This document shows positions 1 to 7,473 of a DNA stretch of 36,363 nucleotides, piece by piece (within the stretch, counting starts at the first letter, position 1; every line of letters begins with the position of its first letter). The notes beneath the pieces were generated by a model. That model made no database searches. It worked only from the letters and a program-made list of their open reading frames with translations, and was not told the origin of the DNA. Position numbers and translations under genes: made by a program. Source of the stretch: an uncultured Oscillospiraceae bacterium (GTDB lineage Bacteria; Bacillota_A; Clostridia; Oscillospirales; Oscillospiraceae); assembly GCA_900757695.1 (NCBI GenBank), contig CAAEOU010000233.1, forward strand, positions 1-36,363, read 5' to 3'.

Positions 1-621
1 GAGCGGCAGGTGGAGCAGCTGCAGGCGCAGGTGGAAATGGAGGATGCCAAATCAGCCCAGAAGCTCGCTGCAAAAAAGCCTGCCCATGGCCAGCCGGGAA
101 CCATAGAGGACATCCAATACAAGGTCATGTGCTGGCTGTTTGGCAGGATCACTGCGGATATGATTCAGATTGCGGACAAGATCGCAAAGAAAAAGGCGGA
201 TGTTATCCAGAAAATGATCCTGATGCAGAAGGAAATTGACGCTTATTACGGGAAAGACCCGGAAAAGCTGAATTCCGTAGAACTGATTAAGCGGGAAAAA
301 GCTATCGATCATTATCAGCAAATGCAGCGTGAGGTACCGACGATGCTGGTTGGCACATTGGCTGGCGTATTGATAGGAGTACTCGTGGGAACCAGCGTAC
401 CGTTTGGGTGGTTTGTTCCTGTGGTGGTGTTGCTTATTGCGGTATTATTGGGTTACATTCGATCTGGCGGTAAATTTTCGACGCACTATGAGGAACTGCG
501 CGGCGGAGCGTACGAAAAGGAGTGGATCCACAAGATCCTGAAAGAGCGGCAGGAGGCAAAGCGCCGGGAGCTGGAAGCGCAGACCCAAGGCCCTACTTTG
601 ATACCGAAAGATAACGATTGA
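1..621 (+). CDS. Membrane protein with coiled-coil-like N-terminus, 5' end outside window
   Basis: The frame is open to the first base of the window (codons for E-R-Q precede the first possible start, a GTG at 10), so this is probably the 3' part of a longer gene. The visible ~206 residues have a charged Gln/Glu/Lys-rich stretch likely to form helix or coiled coil, then two adjacent hydrophobic segments at about residues 115-153 (TMLVGTLAGVLIGVLVG, then FVPVVVLLIAVLLGYI), then a charged tail rich in Lys/Arg/Glu. That suggests a helical hairpin in the membrane with both ends in the cytoplasm. I do not recognise the family and propose no function. Its stop codon lies inside the -35 box of the next gene's promoter. 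Confidence 0.7.
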   Translation, partial: ERQVEQLQAQVEMEDAKSAQKLAAKKPAHGQPGTIEDIQYKVMCWLFGRITADMIQIADKIAKKKADVIQKMILMQKEIDAYYGKDPEKLNSVELIKREKAIDHYQQMQREVPTMLVGTLAGVLIGVLVGTSVPFGWFVPVVVLLIAVLLGYIRSGGKFSTHYEELRGGAYEKEWIHKILKERQEAKRRELEAQTQGPTLIPKDND

Positions 622-646
622 CGAAACAAAAAGGTTGTGGTATCAT
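618..646 (+). promoter_or_regulatory. Sigma-A promoter of the marR gene
   Basis: TTGACG (618-623), a 17-base spacer and TATCAT (641-646). The -35 box overlaps the TGA stop of the upstream gene (619-621). The predicted transcript start near 653 rules out the TTG codon at 618 as start of the MarR gene and supports the ATG at 678. Confidence 0.75.
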
Positions 647-677
647 CGAATCATCATTGCGGAAAGAAGGCGGCGGC

Positions 678-1145
678 ATGGATCCCACAAAACGACAGAT
701 GACAAAAATTGCCCGGGAGGTCAGCAAGCTGGCAGGGCGGATGCTACGGGATCAGGGGATCGGAACGGCAGAGTTCGATGTGGTACATGTGATCCGAAAA
801 AATCCCGGGATCACCCAAGCCGGGATCCGTGACCAGCTCGGCATCGACAAGGGCGCCATGGCCCGGCAGATCGCCAGCTTGGAGGCCAAGGGCTTCCTGA
901 TCCGAAAGGAGAATCCGCAGGATGGCCGGAGCCAGCTGCTGTATGCGACTGAAAAGGCGGATCAGCTGAAAAATTCCAAGGCATACATTGAAAGCGTCTT
1001 CTATGAGTGGCTGTTGGAGCCCTTGAGCGATCAGCAGCGGCAGGAATTTGCCGCTACGCTGGAGACTCTGTATCTCCGCTCCCGGGAGCAGAGCCGGGCG
1101 GGATTCCCGGAGGTCGTGGAGCGGCTGGAAGAGAAGGAAGCCTGA
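678..1145 (+). CDS. MarR-family transcriptional regulator
   Basis: A 155-residue protein, the usual MarR length. It has an N-terminal helix, then a winged helix-turn-helix (ITQAGIRDQLGIDKGAMARQ is the HTH) followed by the wing (LIRKENPQDGRSQLL), where the D-x-R-S pattern typical of MarR wings is present, and C-terminal dimerisation helices. MarR proteins usually bind palindromes as dimers and repress until a small ligand binds. The ATG at 678 follows AAGAAGG and lies about 25 bases downstream of the predicted transcript start. The regulator is transcribed alone, so its target is unknown. The converging dehydrogenase gene and the upstream membrane protein are neighbours but not evident operon partners. 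Confidence 0.88.
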   Translation: MDPTKRQMTKIAREVSKLAGRMLRDQGIGTAEFDVVHVIRKNPGITQAGIRDQLGIDKGAMARQIASLEAKGFLIRKENPQDGRSQLLYATEKADQLKNSKAYIESVFYEWLLEPLSDQQRQEFAATLETLYLRSREQSRAGFPEVVERLEEKEA

Positions 1146-1164
1146 CAACGCAGAAAAGTAAAAT

Positions 1165-1198
1165 AAGGCTGCACCCAAAGAAAAATGGGTGCAGCCTT
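1165..1198. terminator. Bidirectional terminator between converging genes
   Basis: A perfect 13-bp stem (AAGGCTGCACCCA, 1165-1177, pairing with 1186-1198) with an A-rich 8-base loop. T residues follow on the plus strand, and the A-rich 5' flank gives T residues on the minus strand. It serves marR (plus) and the dehydrogenase (minus). Confidence 0.85.
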
Positions 1199-1206
1199 TT
1201 GCGTGC

Positions 1207-2145
1207 TCAATAGCGGTAGAAGCCCTCACCGGCATTGATGCCGGTTTTGCCCTGATCCAGATAATCCTCTTTGAGCAGCTTTGCCAGCTTGCCGTGGAGA
1301 GTGGTGGGATCCTTGGCATCCGGGTAATTCATGATGATGTTGTAGGCGGTGGTGATGCCCACGATGTCCAGAATGCGGAAGGGGCCAAAGGGAGCGCCGG
1401 TGGCCAGCATCCAAGTCTGATCGATGGTTTCCACATCGGCAATGCCGTCAGCCAGCAGAGTCTGGGCGGACATCAGGAAGGGCACCAGCATGGAGTTGAG
1501 AATGTATCCGGCCTTCTCCTTTTTCAGCCGCATGGGGATCATGCCCATGTCTGCGGCAAACTGTGCCACAGCCTCATAGGCTTCCGGAGCGGTTCCGCTG
1601 TGCCCCATGACCTCGGCAATGTTCTGCTTCCAGATGTTATTGGCAAAGTGCAGGGCAAGAAACTTTGCAGGGCGGCCTGTGGACTCCGCCAGAAGGCTGG
1701 GCAGCAGAGTGGAGGAATTGGTGGCAATGATGGTTTTCTCCGGCAGCAGGGGGCTCAGCTGGCTGAAAAAGGCTTCCTTGGCCTCGGGCTGCTCGGCCAG
1801 TGCCTCGATGACCAGATCAGCGTCTGCCACCGCAGCGGCAAGATCGGTTTCGTAGTGAAAGCCCTCATAGGCTGCGTCAGCCTTTTGAAGCAGCTTGTCG
1901 AAATCTGCCCCGGCGGGATCCTGATTCATCACAAGTCCACGGCTGACCGGCGTGGCGCCTGCCTTGGCAGCCTGAAGCTCGGCGGTGTAGATGCCGTGGA
2001 GCCGGGCAACCTTGGGACGAGCACGTTCCACAGATGCTTCGCTGCGGAGATAAGTGGTCACATGAAAGCCCGCATAGGCGCACTGATAGGCGATCTGGCT
2101 GCCCAGCACACCGCCGCCTGCGATAACAACATTTTGAATCTTCAT
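1207..2145 (-). CDS. 3-hydroxyacyl-CoA dehydrogenase, NAD-dependent (3-hydroxybutyryl-CoA dehydrogenase-like)
   Basis: A 312-residue protein of the 3HCDH family, which interconverts L-3-hydroxyacyl-CoA and 3-ketoacyl-CoA with NAD(H). The N-terminal Rossmann fold starts at residue 3 with the dinucleotide loop AGGGVLGS (residues 9-16). Family landmarks follow: VIEALAE at 112-118, ATNSST at 141-146, and the catalytic-His region ALHFANN with H166. This replaces the usual HFFNP, a variation that suggests a different acyl substrate or a subfamily. The C-terminal helical domain ends with GEGFYRY, the common 3HCDH ending. It is not beside crotonase, thiolase or acyl-CoA dehydrogenase genes, unlike butyrate-pathway hbd, so I give no symbol. 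A GGAGG site lies 6-7 bases before the ATG. Confidence 0.88.
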   Translation of the reverse strand: MKIQNVVIAGGGVLGSQIAYQCAYAGFHVTTYLRSEASVERARPKVARLHGIYTAELQAAKAGATPVSRGLVMNQDPAGADFDKLLQKADAAYEGFHYETDLAAAVADADLVIEALAEQPEAKEAFFSQLSPLLPEKTIIATNSSTLLPSLLAESTGRPAKFLALHFANNIWKQNIAEVMGHSGTAPEAYEAVAQFAADMGMIPMRLKKEKAGYILNSMLVPFLMSAQTLLADGIADVETIDQTWMLATGAPFGPFRILDIVGITTAYNIIMNYPDAKDPTTLHGKLAKLLKEDYLDQGKTGINAGEGFYRY

Positions 2146-2265
2146 AATGTCCTCCGTTCTGCCGGGATCAAAACGCCCGACTGTTTACATATAATCTGGA
2201 AAAGCTGCCGGGCTTCCAACAAAAAGCATGAAAATCAAAGCAGCTTTGTCATTTCGTTCTCCTTC

Positions 2266-2274
2266 ATTATACCA
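2266..2274 (-). promoter_or_regulatory. Extended -10 promoter for the 3-hydroxyacyl-CoA dehydrogenase gene
   Basis: On the minus strand TGGTATAAT gives a perfect TATAAT with the TGn extension. No good -35 box is visible at 16-18 bases. The predicted 5' untranslated region is about 110 bases, with no recognisable riboswitch. Confidence 0.55.
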
Positions 2275-2342
2275 TGGTGCACGGGAAAATAGTTGTGCAG
2301 AGGAACGGGATTACAGGGGTGAATTGTAAATTTTGACGAAAG

Positions 2343-2382
2343 AATACGCACCCGGCGGAATGTTGTCCGTCAGGTGCGTATT
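2343..2382 (-). terminator. Terminator hairpin after the FAD oxidoreductase gene
   Basis: A 10-bp perfect stem (AATACGCACC, 2343-2352, with 2373-2382) and an imperfect inner stem. On the minus strand it is followed by TCTTTCGTC, a weak T-tract. Confidence 0.6.
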
Positions 2383-2391
2383 TGTAATCGG

Positions 2392-4098
2392 TTATAGGCC
2401 AGGATCGGCAGCGGCATTCTGACCGCACAGGCGCCCCAGTGTCCATGCCATTCCAATGGAGACACCGGGAATGGGGGTGGAGTACTGAACGCCCCAGCGG
2501 CGGCCACAGCAGTTTCCTGTGGCATAGAGACCGGGAATAGGCTCCTTGTCCATGTCCAGCACATTCTGGCGGTCATCGGTCCACAGGCCGTCTACGGTGG
2601 CCAGAAACTCATTGCCGATCTGTGCATGGCGGCGGAAGGCGTAGTAGGGGGGCTTGCAGAGGGGGAGCAGGATCCGGGGATCCTTACCAAAGTCTTCGTC
2701 CCGGCCGGTACGGCAGAATTCATTGTAGCGTGCTACGGCGCTGAGGAAATTGGCCTTTTTCTCGCCGGTAAAGCCAAGGCGGTCTGCCAGTTCCTCCAGT
2801 GTATCGGCGCAGAACATCCGTTCCTTGGGATCCTCCTTGGGCCCCGGGGGAGGCCCACCGGGCCCACCCGGGCCACCGGGCATTCCTTCCTCCATACCGG
2901 GCGGAGCGTGGCGGCCGTCACCGCCGCCCGGCGGCGTATGAACCGGACGGCCACTGAGGCTGGAGCCCACGGGGCCTGCTTCCCGTGCAGAGCGCATGAG
3001 ATTGCGGATGGCGTTCATATCATCCTCATTGGTACTCCAGACGGCATTGTGGCCCGGCGCCTGATAGGTCAGCCAGTTTTCCAAATCGCTGTCGAATACA
3101 GAGGTCACATAGCCCTCTGGCAATCGGGCACCCTCAACCCCGGACAGAACGGCGTCCCCAAAGCCCTCGTTGCAGAACCGGTTCCCGTCCCGATCCAGCC
3201 AGAGGGTGGCGGCGGTGCCGATGACCTGATTGGGGAAGAAGTAGCCGCCGCCCATGGTGGCGATGGGGGCGGGAGACATGCGGCCACCGGCCCAGACACC
3301 CATACGGATGCCGCTGCCGTCCTGACCGCGAACCGAGGCGGTGACGGTCTGGCCGGGCTGCTTCAGGGTCGTGATCTCATCGCAGAGATCCTCTACCATT
3401 TCTGCGTTCTTGGAAAAATCCCCGGCGGCCAGGATCACAGCTTTTTTTGCATTGAGCTGAATATAGCTGCCGTCCTTTTTCTGGCAGATAACGCCGGTGA
3501 CTCTTTGGCCCATCTTGGTCAGCTGGCGGGCAGTGAGCTCAAAGAGAAAGCGGGCACCGTGCTTCTGGGCCTCCTGCTGGTTCAGCCGGGCAACCTTGCT
3601 GAGACTTGCAATGCCCGGAAATTCGGCGCAGCCGGGCCAGAATTTGAATCCGGAGATATCTCCGGTAAAGTTCTTATTTCCGGGCCAGTGGGTCACAACG
3701 ATGGCATCCCGCTGCTCCTGAGTCAGCGGCTCGATCATCCAGTCAAAGCATTCGCCGCTGGTACGGGCAAATTGCATTACCAGCTTCGGGTTGGAACGAT
3801 TGTTGCTGCGCAGCTGCCAGTCATTGAGAAATTCGATCTCGTCCACATGGGGGATCCCCCGCTGAGCGAGAAATTTGGAATTGATATGGCCCAGATCGTT
3901 GCCCACCGCATGGAACAGCTTTTCCTTCTGCTGGTCAATGGCAATGACGGCGGCCCCGGCTTCGGCGGCGGCACGGGCGGCGGCGGTACCGGCGTGGGCA
4001 CAGCCAACCACAACCACATCGGCTTCCAGAGTTTCCGTAATCAGTGCGGGGTCAATGGGGGCAGGAGGCTGCCGCCATGGGGCGTTGAGGTTCGGCAT
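2392..4098 (-). CDS. FAD-dependent oxidoreductase of the fumarate reductase / 3-ketosteroid dehydrogenase flavoprotein class
   Basis: A 568-residue flavoprotein. The Rossmann strand-turn-helix VVVVGCAHAGTAAARAA (residues 28-44) binds the FAD ADP moiety, DQQ at 55-57 follows the second strand, and the C-terminal FAD segment LYATGNCCG is at 524-532. The middle and C-terminal pattern (LADRLG, RYNEFC, G-x-D-x-DFGK, PYYA) is that of fumarate reductase or urocanate reductase-like flavoproteins. There is no Tat signal, heme-binding domain or FMN domain, so this is a lone soluble catalytic domain and its electron partner must be elsewhere. Substrate unknown. Residues 389-419 form a Gly/Pro/Met-rich low-complexity insert between conserved blocks. 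I chose the ATG at 4098 because AAGGAG lies 7 bases upstream; the reading frame stays open further upstream but would run into the divergent spoIIP gene. Confidence 0.85.
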   Translation of the reverse strand: MPNLNAPWRQPPAPIDPALITETLEADVVVVGCAHAGTAAARAAAEAGAAVIAIDQQKEKLFHAVGNDLGHINSKFLAQRGIPHVDEIEFLNDWQLRSNNRSNPKLVMQFARTSGECFDWMIEPLTQEQRDAIVVTHWPGNKNFTGDISGFKFWPGCAEFPGIASLSKVARLNQQEAQKHGARFLFELTARQLTKMGQRVTGVICQKKDGSYIQLNAKKAVILAAGDFSKNAEMVEDLCDEITTLKQPGQTVTASVRGQDGSGIRMGVWAGGRMSPAPIATMGGGYFFPNQVIGTAATLWLDRDGNRFCNEGFGDAVLSGVEGARLPEGYVTSVFDSDLENWLTYQAPGHNAVWSTNEDDMNAIRNLMRSAREAGPVGSSLSGRPVHTPPGGGDGRHAPPGMEEGMPGGPGGPGGPPPGPKEDPKERMFCADTLEELADRLGFTGEKKANFLSAVARYNEFCRTGRDEDFGKDPRILLPLCKPPYYAFRRHAQIGNEFLATVDGLWTDDRQNVLDMDKEPIPGLYATGNCCGRRWGVQYSTPIPGVSIGMAWTLGRLCGQNAAADPGL

Positions 4099-4127
4099 GG
4101 AATCACTCCTTCTTTCGCATTGCCTGT

Positions 4128-4136
4128 ATTGTATCA
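4128..4136 (-). promoter_or_regulatory. Extended -10 promoter for the FAD oxidoreductase gene
   Basis: The minus strand reads TGATACAAT (TGn plus TACAAT), with TTGCTC 18 bases upstream as a weak -35. It is about 30 bases before the ATG. Confidence 0.5.
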
Positions 4137-4221
4137 CTCGCTGCAGCGGAGGAGCAAGTAGCGATTTATGCGGTTTGTGTCCGTGTGTGCCCGCAAATGG
4201 TTCTAAAGTAGAGAGCGGGCG

Positions 4222-4229
4222 CATATACT
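4222..4229 (+). promoter_or_regulatory. Possible sigma-E-type -10 element before spoIIP
   Basis: CATATACT matches the B. subtilis sigma-E -10 consensus CATACANT at all but one defined position. spoIIP is a mother-cell sigma-E gene in B. subtilis. The -35 region near 4201-4207 is not convincing, so this is suggestive only. Confidence 0.4.
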
Positions 4230-4246
4230 GTTTTGAGGTGGTACAT

Positions 4247-5305
4247 ATGAAACGGGGCAGTGCACTGGCCGCGGCTGTGATCCTGCTGCTGGGGGCAATT
4301 GGCCTGATCGAAGGGACGGGCAGTGCGGAGCTCACTCGGCGGGGCAAAGTGATTTCCACATGGCTGGCGGAGAACCAGCTGGGGATGGCAATCGTAGAAG
4401 AATCCCCGGGGGTCGAAACGGTGCCCGATGGGGAGTCCGTGCAGACGGCAGAGCAGACGAACGCCGAAACGGAGCATGCCGCTGCAATTCCGGTCACAGA
4501 GGTGGAAGAGGCATGGGACGAAGAGGCCAGACAGAAGGAGACGCTGCCGCCGTCACCCTCGCCGATCCATGTGGACGGGGGCGTTTCCATAGAATTGCGC
4601 AACGAGACGGATTACGAGATCAGCTTTCCGGATCTTCCGGCACTGCCGGAGGGGTTGGATTTTCAGTTGGAGGAACCAACCATCCTGCTGATGCATACCC
4701 ATGGCTCTGAGAGCTACAGTGACCCGGAAACCGGCGTGTACCGTACCCAGGACCCGGAGAAAAGCGTCATTGCCGTGGCGGAGAGAATGGCAGAGGTGCT
4801 GGAGCAGCGGGGATACCATACCGTTCATGATACAACCATTTGCGATGAGCCGGAGTTCAGCGGCGCATACAACCGTTCCCGTCAGGTCATTGCGGAGAAT
4901 TTGGCGGCGTATCCCACCATTGCGTTGGTGCTGGATATTCATAGAGATGCGGTGGAGGATGAAAACGGCCAGCAGATGCGGATGGCCTGTCAGCTGGGCG
5001 ATGAGACCTCGGCCCAGCTGATGCTGGTGGTGGGCACGGATGCCGGCGGGCTGGAGCATCCCAATTGGCGGCAAAATCTCAGCTTGGCGGCAGTGCTGCA
5101 AAGCCGAATGGCCGGAACATGGGCCGGGATTATGCGGCCCCTAAACCTCCGAACGGAGCGGTTCAATCAGGATCTTGCACCGCTGGATCTGCTGGTAGAG
5201 GTGGGGGCTTCCGGGAATACACTGGAAGAGGCAATGGCGGCGGGTGCGCATTTTGCCGAAGCACTTTCGGATGTGCTGGATCAGTACAGCGGTAAAAGTT
5301 CATAA
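4247..5305 (+). CDS. spoIIP: Stage II sporulation protein P (SpoIIP)
   Basis: A 352-residue protein. SpoIIP is the amidase/endopeptidase that acts with SpoIID and SpoIIM to thin septal peptidoglycan and drive engulfment of the forespore. An N-terminal hydrophobic anchor (residues 8-25) is followed by an acidic, low-complexity linker to about residue 130. The catalytic domain then starts with PTILLMHTHGSESY, the HTHGxExY signature carrying a zinc-ligand His, then YRTQD, a conserved RQVI helix and LVLDIHRD with the second His. The C-terminal EVGASGNTLEEA is the Glu-containing amidase_3-like motif. The start is the ATG at 4247 after GAGGTGG. The gpr protease gene that precedes spoIIP in Bacillus is absent. 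The gene indicates an endospore former. Confidence 0.93.
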   Translation: MKRGSALAAAVILLLGAIGLIEGTGSAELTRRGKVISTWLAENQLGMAIVEESPGVETVPDGESVQTAEQTNAETEHAAAIPVTEVEEAWDEEARQKETLPPSPSPIHVDGGVSIELRNETDYEISFPDLPALPEGLDFQLEEPTILLMHTHGSESYSDPETGVYRTQDPEKSVIAVAERMAEVLEQRGYHTVHDTTICDEPEFSGAYNRSRQVIAENLAAYPTIALVLDIHRDAVEDENGQQMRMACQLGDETSAQLMLVVGTDAGGLEHPNWRQNLSLAAVLQSRMAGTWAGIMRPLNLRTERFNQDLAPLDLLVEVGASGNTLEEAMAAGAHFAEALSDVLDQYSGKSS

Positions 5306-5346
5306 AGCGGAAGCTGGAAATTCTACACTTTGACTAAAAGTATCTG

Positions 5347-5376
5347 TTGACGAACCCCGTCTATTTGTGGTATATT
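5347..5376 (+). promoter_or_regulatory. Sigma-A promoter for the small membrane protein gene
   Basis: TTGACG (5347-5352), an 18-base spacer and TATATT (5371-5376). It gives a leader of about 45 bases before the GTG start at 5429. Confidence 0.7.
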
Positions 5377-5428
5377 TACTTTAACAAAACAAGCCAAAAG
5401 GGTTTGAGTTTTTTAGGGGGTATCTTTT

Positions 5429-5752
5429 GTGGATAACAGTTTTGACAAGTTGAACGACCAGTTCACAGACAAGGCCAGGGGCGGGTTTAAGTATTGGTTC
5501 TGGCTGATTTTCTCTTATGTGTTTGCTGTTCTGGGTGTTGCAATCGGCGTATATGCGCTGCTGCCCGGCAATAACCGCTATCTGTCCCTGCTGACGCTGC
5601 TCTGCGGCCTGTTCGGTGTACAGACCAACGCATGGTCCAAGGGCACCCAGACTCGGAATAAGCCTCTGTTTGTAAGCTTTGTGGCGAATCTGGCGGTTGT
5701 TGTGTTCGCCTGCGTGATCCTGTACATCATCCTGCCCTACGTCAAGGGCTGA
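5429..5752 (+). CDS. Small integral membrane protein, unknown function
   Basis: A 107-residue protein beginning at GTG (5429), with AGGGGG about 9 bases upstream. It has a short charged N-terminus (MDNSFDKLNDQF) and three hydrophobic segments, at about residues 22-45 (WFWLIFSYVFAVLGVAIGVY), 51-66 (short, around LSLLTLLCGLFGV) and 81-104 (FVSFVANLAVVVFACVILYI). I do not recognise a family. It has its own promoter and terminator, so it is a single-gene unit between spoIIP and cardiolipin synthase. Both neighbours concern membrane or envelope, but that gives no function. Confidence 0.75.
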   Translation: MDNSFDKLNDQFTDKARGGFKYWFWLIFSYVFAVLGVAIGVYALLPGNNRYLSLLTLLCGLFGVQTNAWSKGTQTRNKPLFVSFVANLAVVVFACVILYIILPYVKG

Positions 5753-5769
5753 TTTGTCCCAATTATCGC

Positions 5770-5792
5770 AAGCCGTCCCAAAGGGGCGGCTT
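5770..5792 (+). terminator. Terminator hairpin
   Basis: AAGCCGTCCC (5770-5779) pairs with GGGCGGCTT (with one G-U pair), closing a short A-rich loop. TTGTTCCATT follows, a weak T-tract. Confidence 0.6.
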
Positions 5793-5857
5793 GTTCCATT
5801 CCTGCTGGGTATCATTGGAGGCTATGAGAGAATGACGAGAGATGGGAGGCTGATGCT

Positions 5858-7408
5858 TTGAACCGAAAAAAATTAAAGATATTACCCAATCTGGCCAAAA
5901 TGGTGTTTCAGCGGGTGGTTATGGTTGGCATCAGTATTCTGGCGCAGATTGCGGTTTTTGTACTGATGATTTGGTACTGCAAGGATCAGAATGACTGGTT
6001 CTACTGGGGCCTGATGATGCTGAGCATCGGCGCCACGCTGTTTATCATTAGCAAGAACACCAATCCGGCTTATAAGATTGCATGGTTGGTGCCGATCCTG
6101 CTGTTCCCGGTGTTTGGCGGATTGTTCTACCTGCTTCTGGGCGGCAACCGCCTGTCCAGAAGGCAGCGGAAAAAGATGAACTCCGTCGAGCAGAGCCTGC
6201 GCAGGCACCTGCCGCAAAATCCGGAGATCGTGGAAAAACTGAAGCTGCAAAGCCCAAGTGCGGCAGTGCAGTCTGCGTATATCCAAAAGGTAGCAGGATG
6301 TCCCATTTACGATAACACTACCGCGCAGTATTTTCCATTGGGGGATGAGGCATTTCCGGCCATGCTGGAGGAAATGCGGAAGGCAGAGAAATATATCTTT
6401 TTGGAATACTTTATCATTGGCCCCGGCGTTATGTGGGACAGTATGCTGGAAATTCTCAAGGAAAAAGCAGCCGCCGGACTGGATGTGCGGGTGATGTATG
6501 ACGATTTTGGATGCATTACGCTGCTTCCCGTGGGATATCGCAAGGAGCTGGAGTCTTATGGAATCCGCTGCTGCGTTTTTGAGCCGTTTATCCCGGTGAT
6601 GTCTGCCCGCCTCAACAATCGGGATCACAGAAAGCTCCTGATCATTGACGGAAAGGTTGGATTTACCGGTGGGATCAATCTGGCGGACGAGTATATCAAT
6701 CAGAAGGTACGCTTTGGCCACTGGAAGGACAACGCCATTATGCTGCGGGGCGATGCGGTATGGTCTATGACGGTCATGTTCCTGTCTTTGTGGGATTATG
6801 TGTCCGGCTCGGGAGATACCATTGCCAATTATCTGCCGCCGGAGCCGGAGGCAGGGAGCAGGGGCTTTGTACAGCCATACACGGATAATCCCCTGGACGA
6901 TGAGCCGGTAGGAGGCTCGGTATACCAGAACCTGATCAACCGGGCCAATCACTCGGTATACATTATGACCCCATATCTGATCTTGGACTACAGCATGAAC
7001 GAGGCGCTGTGCAATGCAGCCAAAACCGGTATTGATGTGCGGATCATTACCCCGCACATTCCGGACAAATGGTATGTACACACGCTGTCCAGGGCCCACT
7101 ATGAGCAGCTGGTAAAGTGCGGTGTCAAGGTCTATGAGTATATCCCGGGATTTATTCATTCCAAGGTTTTTGCGGTAGATGGCCAGTATGCTACGGTGGG
7201 CACCATCAATCTGGATTACCGCAGTCTCTACCTCCATTTTGAAAATGGCGTGTTCCTGTATGGGGCAGACTGTGTGGGAGACGTTTATCGGGACTTTGCC
7301 GATACCTTTGCAGTAAGCCAGCAGATCACGCTGAAGGACTGTCAGGCGGCCAGCCCCGTGGTGCGGCTGATGCGTGCGGTTCTCCGGTTGTTGGCACCAC
7401 TGATGTAA
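5858..7408 (+). CDS. cls: Cardiolipin synthase (phospholipase D superfamily)
   Basis: A 516-residue protein, the full length of bacterial Cls. The enzyme condenses two phosphatidylglycerols to cardiolipin and glycerol at the membrane. Two N-terminal transmembrane helices (about residues 14-35 and 41-78 including a loop) and a basic RRQRKK stretch precede two HKD motifs: HRKLLIID with H257 and K259, and HSKVFAVD with H434 and K436. Each is followed by the G-G-I-N or G-T-I-N motif. The start is TTG at 5858, with GGGAGG 8 bases upstream. The ATG at 5853 is followed at once by a stop in its own frame. It is transcribed alone and ends at a strong shared terminator. Confidence 0.95.
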   Translation: MNRKKLKILPNLAKMVFQRVVMVGISILAQIAVFVLMIWYCKDQNDWFYWGLMMLSIGATLFIISKNTNPAYKIAWLVPILLFPVFGGLFYLLLGGNRLSRRQRKKMNSVEQSLRRHLPQNPEIVEKLKLQSPSAAVQSAYIQKVAGCPIYDNTTAQYFPLGDEAFPAMLEEMRKAEKYIFLEYFIIGPGVMWDSMLEILKEKAAAGLDVRVMYDDFGCITLLPVGYRKELESYGIRCCVFEPFIPVMSARLNNRDHRKLLIIDGKVGFTGGINLADEYINQKVRFGHWKDNAIMLRGDAVWSMTVMFLSLWDYVSGSGDTIANYLPPEPEAGSRGFVQPYTDNPLDDEPVGGSVYQNLINRANHSVYIMTPYLILDYSMNEALCNAAKTGIDVRIITPHIPDKWYVHTLSRAHYEQLVKCGVKVYEYIPGFIHSKVFAVDGQYATVGTINLDYRSLYLHFENGVFLYGADCVGDVYRDFADTFAVSQQITLKDCQAASPVVRLMRAVLRLLAPLM

Positions 7409-7426
7409 AAATAGTTTTGATATTAC

Positions 7427-7465
7427 AAATTCCGGACCTGCTTTCAACAAGCAGGTCCGGAATTT
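7427..7465. terminator. Strong bidirectional terminator
   Basis: A perfect 17-bp inverted repeat (7427-7443 and 7449-7465) around a 5-base loop, TCAAC, with A/T-rich flanks on both sides. It separates converging cls and the VanW-family gene. Confidence 0.9.
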
Positions 7466-7473
7466 TATTGATA

